Shown: positions 61,564 to 64,000 of the stretch, one piece after another | Layout: each line of letters opens with the position of its first letter | How positions within the stretch are numbered: position 1 is the stretch's first letter | Program-made: the position numbers and the translations under genes | Notes under the pieces: model-generated | What the model saw: only the letters and a program-made list of their open reading frames with translations | Databases searched by the model: none | Told to the model about the DNA's origin: nothing | Assembly: GCF_018499875.1 (NCBI RefSeq) | Contig: NZ_JAHBAY010000006.1 | Location: forward strand, 248,001-312,000 | Source: Kineosporia corallincola | GTDB lineage: Bacteria > Actinomycetota > Actinomycetes > Actinomycetales > Kineosporiaceae | DNA length: 64,000 nucleotides | Direction: 5' to 3'

Positions 61564-63354
61564 TTACCGGGCGAGCCGCGCGAGCTCCTCCTCGATCACC
61601 GACTCGTCGAGCTTGCGGAAGATCGGCGTGGGCGCCGGCACCGGGGTGCCCGGCACGATCGGCGCCGACTCCCAGGCCGCCACCGTCTCGCCGAGCGTGT
61701 AGTTGCCCATCAGGACCGGGTAGCCCGGGCCGCCGTCCAGGTCTTCGACCTCACGGATCTCCGGCAGCGGGGCGACGGTGCCGGTGCCGCCGAACGCCTC
61801 GTGCACCTTCTGCGAGCTGTGCGGCAGGAACGGCGACAGCAGCACCCGGCAGTCGCTGATCGCCTGCGCGGCCACGTGCAGTACCGTCTTCATCCGCTCG
61901 AAGTCGGTCTTCTTCAGCTTCCACGGCTCGGTGTCGGAGAGGTACTTGTTGGCCTCACCGACCACCCGCATGGCCTCGGCCAGCGCGGCCTTCTGCTTGT
62001 GCCCGGCCAGCAGCTCGCCGACCGTGCCGAACCCGGCCCGGGTGGTCTCCAGCAGCTGCGTGTCGATCGGCTGGAGCTCCCCGGCCTCGGGGATCTCGCC
62101 CAGGTTCTTGTTGATCAGCGAGGCGGTGCGGTTGACCAGGTTGCCCCAGCCCGCGACCAGCTCGTCGTTGGTGCGGCGGACGAACTCGGCCCAGGTGAAG
62201 TCGGTGTCCTGGTTCTCCGGGCCGGCCGCGCAGATGAAGTAGCGCAGCGCGTCGGGCTGGTAGCGGCTCAGGATGTCGCGGACGTAGATGACCACGCCGC
62301 GGCTGGACGAGAACTGCTTGCCCTCCATGGTCAGGAACTCGCTGCTGACCACCTCGGTGGGCAGGTTCAGCTCGCCGTAGGGGCCCGGCTCACCACCCTT
62401 GGCGCCCTTGCCCGCGTAGGCCAGCAGCTCGGCCGGCCAGATCTGCGAGTGGAAGGTGATGTTGTCTTTCCCCATGAAGTAGTTGGAGACGGCTTCGGGG
62501 TCGTTCCACCACTTGCGCCACTGCTCCGGGTCGTCGGTGCGGCGGGCCCACTCGATGGACGCCGACAGGTAGCCGACCACCGCGTCGAACCAGACGTACA
62601 GACGCTTGTTCTTGTTGTCTTCCCAGCCCTCCAGCGGCACCGGGATGCCCCAGTCGATGTCGCGGGTCATGGCCCGCGGCCGGAGGTCTTCGAGCAGGTT
62701 GAGCGAGAACTTCAGGACGTTGGGACGCCAGCCCTCACGCGTCTTCAGCCACTCGCCGAGCGCCTCGGCGAGCGCGGGCAGGTCGAGGAAGAAGTGCGTG
62801 GTCTCGACGAACTCCGGGGTCTCGCCGTTCACCCGGCTCTTCGGGTCGATCAGGTCGGCCGGGTCGAGCTGGTTGCCGCAGTTGTCGCACTGGTCGCCGC
62901 GGGCGCTCTCGTAGCCGCAGATCGGGCAGGTGCCCTCGATGTAGCGGTCGGGCAGGGTGCGGCCGGTGGACGGGGAGACCGCCCCGGTCGTGGTCTGCTC
63001 GATCATGTAGCCGTTGGCGTGGTCGGTGCGGAACAGTTCCTGGGCCACGGAGTAGTGGTTGACCGTGGTGGTGCGGGTGAACAGGTCGTAGGAGAGGCCG
63101 AGGGAGTGCAGGTCCTCGACGATCATCCGGTTGTAGCGGTCGGCCAGCTCGCGCGGCGTGACGCCCTCCTGCTCCGCCTGCACCAGGATCGGCGTGCCGT
63201 GCTCGTCGGTGCCACTCACCATCAGCACGTCGTGGCCGGCCATTCGCATGTAGCGGCTGTAGACGTCGGAGGGCACGCCGAAGCCGGCGACATGGCCGAT
63301 GTGACGAGGGCCGTTGGCATAAGGCCAAGCGACCGCGGTGAGGATCCTGGTCAT
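61564..63354 (-). CDS. metG: Methionyl-tRNA synthetase
   Basis: MetRS charges methionine onto tRNA-Met. The 596-residue class I synthetase has the HIGH motif in [14 protein letters not shown], a full zinc-binding knuckle ([18 protein letters not shown]) and the KMSKS-equivalent GKQFSSSRG, and ends with an anticodon-binding helical domain without the C-terminal dimer (Trbp111-like) domain. ATG 63354 begins [12 protein letters not shown]; earlier in-frame codons overlap the neighbouring aminotransferase gene. It is 32 bp from that gene. Confidence 0.96.
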   Translation of the reverse strand: MTRILTAVAWPYANGPRHIGHVAGFGVPSDVYSRYMRMAGHDVLMVSGTDEHGTPILVQAEQEGVTPRELADRYNRMIVEDLHSLGLSYDLFTRTTTVNHYSVAQELFRTDHANGYMIEQTTTGAVSPSTGRTLPDRYIEGTCPICGYESARGDQCDNCGNQLDPADLIDPKSRVNGETPEFVETTHFFLDLPALAEALGEWLKTREGWRPNVLKFSLNLLEDLRPRAMTRDIDWGIPVPLEGWEDNKNKRLYVWFDAVVGYLSASIEWARRTDDPEQWRKWWNDPEAVSNYFMGKDNITFHSQIWPAELLAYAGKGAKGGEPGPYGELNLPTEVVSSEFLTMEGKQFSSSRGVVIYVRDILSRYQPDALRYFICAAGPENQDTDFTWAEFVRRTNDELVAGWGNLVNRTASLINKNLGEIPEAGELQPIDTQLLETTRAGFGTVGELLAGHKQKAALAEAMRVVGEANKYLSDTEPWKLKKTDFERMKTVLHVAAQAISDCRVLLSPFLPHSSQKVHEAFGGTGTVAPLPEIREVEDLDGGPGYPVLMGNYTLGETVAAWESAPIVPGTPVPAPTPIFRKLDESVIEEELARLAR

Positions 63355-63386
63355 GTCGTGAATCTTTCCACGTCCCGCAACCCGGA

Positions 63387-64000
63387 TTACGCAAGCCCCG
63401 GCAACCCCCGCCGGATCCCGCGCACCGCCTGGGCGATCCGGTGCTCGTTCTCGATCAGCGCGAACCGCACGTGCCCGTCGCCGTCCGGCCCGAACCCGAC
63501 GCCCGGCGACACCGCCACGTCGCACTCCCGCACCAGCCGGGTGGCGAAGCCGATGGAGCCCTCGGACCGGAACTGCTCCGGGATGCGCGCCCAGACGAAC
63601 ATCGTGCCCCTGGGCCGGGGCACCTCCCAGCCGATCCGGGTCAGCCCGTCGCACAGCGCGTCGCGTCGCGCCTCGTACACCGCGTTGACCTCCGCCGGGT
63701 AGTCCGCGGCCTCGTTCAGGGTCACCGTGGCCGCGATCTGCACCGGCTGGAACGAGCCGTAGTCGAGGTAGCTCTTCAGCTTGGCCAGGGCCCCGACCAC
63801 CTCGGCGTTGCCGAGCAGGAAGGCCATCCGCCAGCCGGCCATCGAGAACGACTTGGTCATCGAGTACAGCTCGACCGCGCACTCCAGGGCGCCCTCGCAC
63901 TCCAGGATCGAGGGCGGGCGCTCACCGTCGAACCAGACGTCGGCGTAGGCGAAGTCGTGCACCAGCACCACGTCACGCTCGCGTGCCCAGTCGACCAGGC
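63387..64000 (-). CDS. Class I/II PLP aminotransferase, 5' partial
   Basis: This is the C-terminal 204 residues of a fold-type I aminotransferase; the start is beyond the window. The PLP-lysine motif is [21 protein letters not shown], the conserved aromatic and aspartate region is [15 protein letters not shown], and the C-terminal substrate-binding arginine is in [15 protein letters not shown]. It resembles AlaC/YfdZ-type alanine or LL-diaminopimelate aminotransferases. The exact substrate cannot be fixed from this part. Confidence 0.9.
   Translation of the reverse strand, partial: LVDWARERDVVLVHDFAYADVWFDGERPPSILECEGALECAVELYSMTKSFSMAGWRMAFLLGNAEVVGALAKLKSYLDYGSFQPVQIAATVTLNEAADYPAEVNAVYEARRDALCDGLTRIGWEVPRPRGTMFVWARIPEQFRSEGSIGFATRLVRECDVAVSPGVGFGPDGDGHVRFALIENEHRIAQAVRGIRRGLPGLA

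Overview
This window is chromosomal DNA of a high-GC Gram-positive bacterium, almost certainly an actinomycete. Nearly all third codon positions are G or C, GTG starts are common, and the core genes sit in actinobacterial neighbourhoods (FtsB-like/eno/DUF501/ppx; mfd-SurA-like-mazG; rpfB-ksgA-ispE; glmU-tRNA-Gln-rplY-pth). A member of the Kineosporiaceae or a relative is plausible, but the sequence alone does not fix the genus. There are no rRNA genes, CRISPR arrays or intact insertion sequences.

Layout. 1-2.8 kb: the end of a membrane GGDEF-EAL protein, an unusual UAA-anticodon tRNA, and fdhD. 2.8-14.7 kb, mostly minus strand: ppx, DUF501, FtsB-like and eno overlapping as one unit, then DUF885, purC, mazG, a SurA-like lipoprotein and mfd. 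15.1-16.3 kb: an IS701-type transposase homologue that has lost two of its three catalytic acids. 16.4-18.5 kb: glutathionyl-hydroquinone-reductase-like enzyme and a TSUP permease.

18.5-40.5 kb is an exopolysaccharide or wall-glycopolymer locus: priming glycosyltransferase (WbaP type), GT2 transferase, ALG14/ALG13-like transferase pair, Wzy-like polymerase, flippase, Wzz-like co-polymerase without a kinase P-loop, TagD-like cytidylyltransferase, CDP-alcohol phosphotransferase, hexapeptide acyltransferase, two GH16 glycanases and two large secreted propeller/lectin proteins. The sulfate-activation operon cysQ-cysD-cysN lies inside this locus. Together these suggest a Wzx/Wzy-type polymer that may carry glycerol phosphate and acyl groups and is trimmed by GH16 enzymes outside the cell.

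40.7-54.2 kb: pth, rplY, glmU and tRNA-Gln; a desaturase with TetR and MarR regulators; a DeoR-regulated polyol-type ABC importer without its own ATPase; an ABC-F protein; ispE. 54.2-58.1 kb: a very large one-chain ABC exporter with a 49-codon peptide gene just upstream, inserted between ispE and ksgA. 58.1-64 kb: ksgA, rpfB, tatD, metG and the end of an aminotransferase gene.

The most unusual signals are: (1) a family of palindromic elements with a GGACGACGAGGAGC core, three at gene ends and two read in frame inside unrelated proteins with the same octapeptide VDDEEPAR; (2) a UUA-reading tRNA with a leucine-type D arm but only a 5-nt variable loop, alongside TTA codons in the FtsB-like gene and in the ALG13-like polysaccharide gene; (3) the catalytically dead transposase homologue; (4) the small peptide gene beside the fused exporter.
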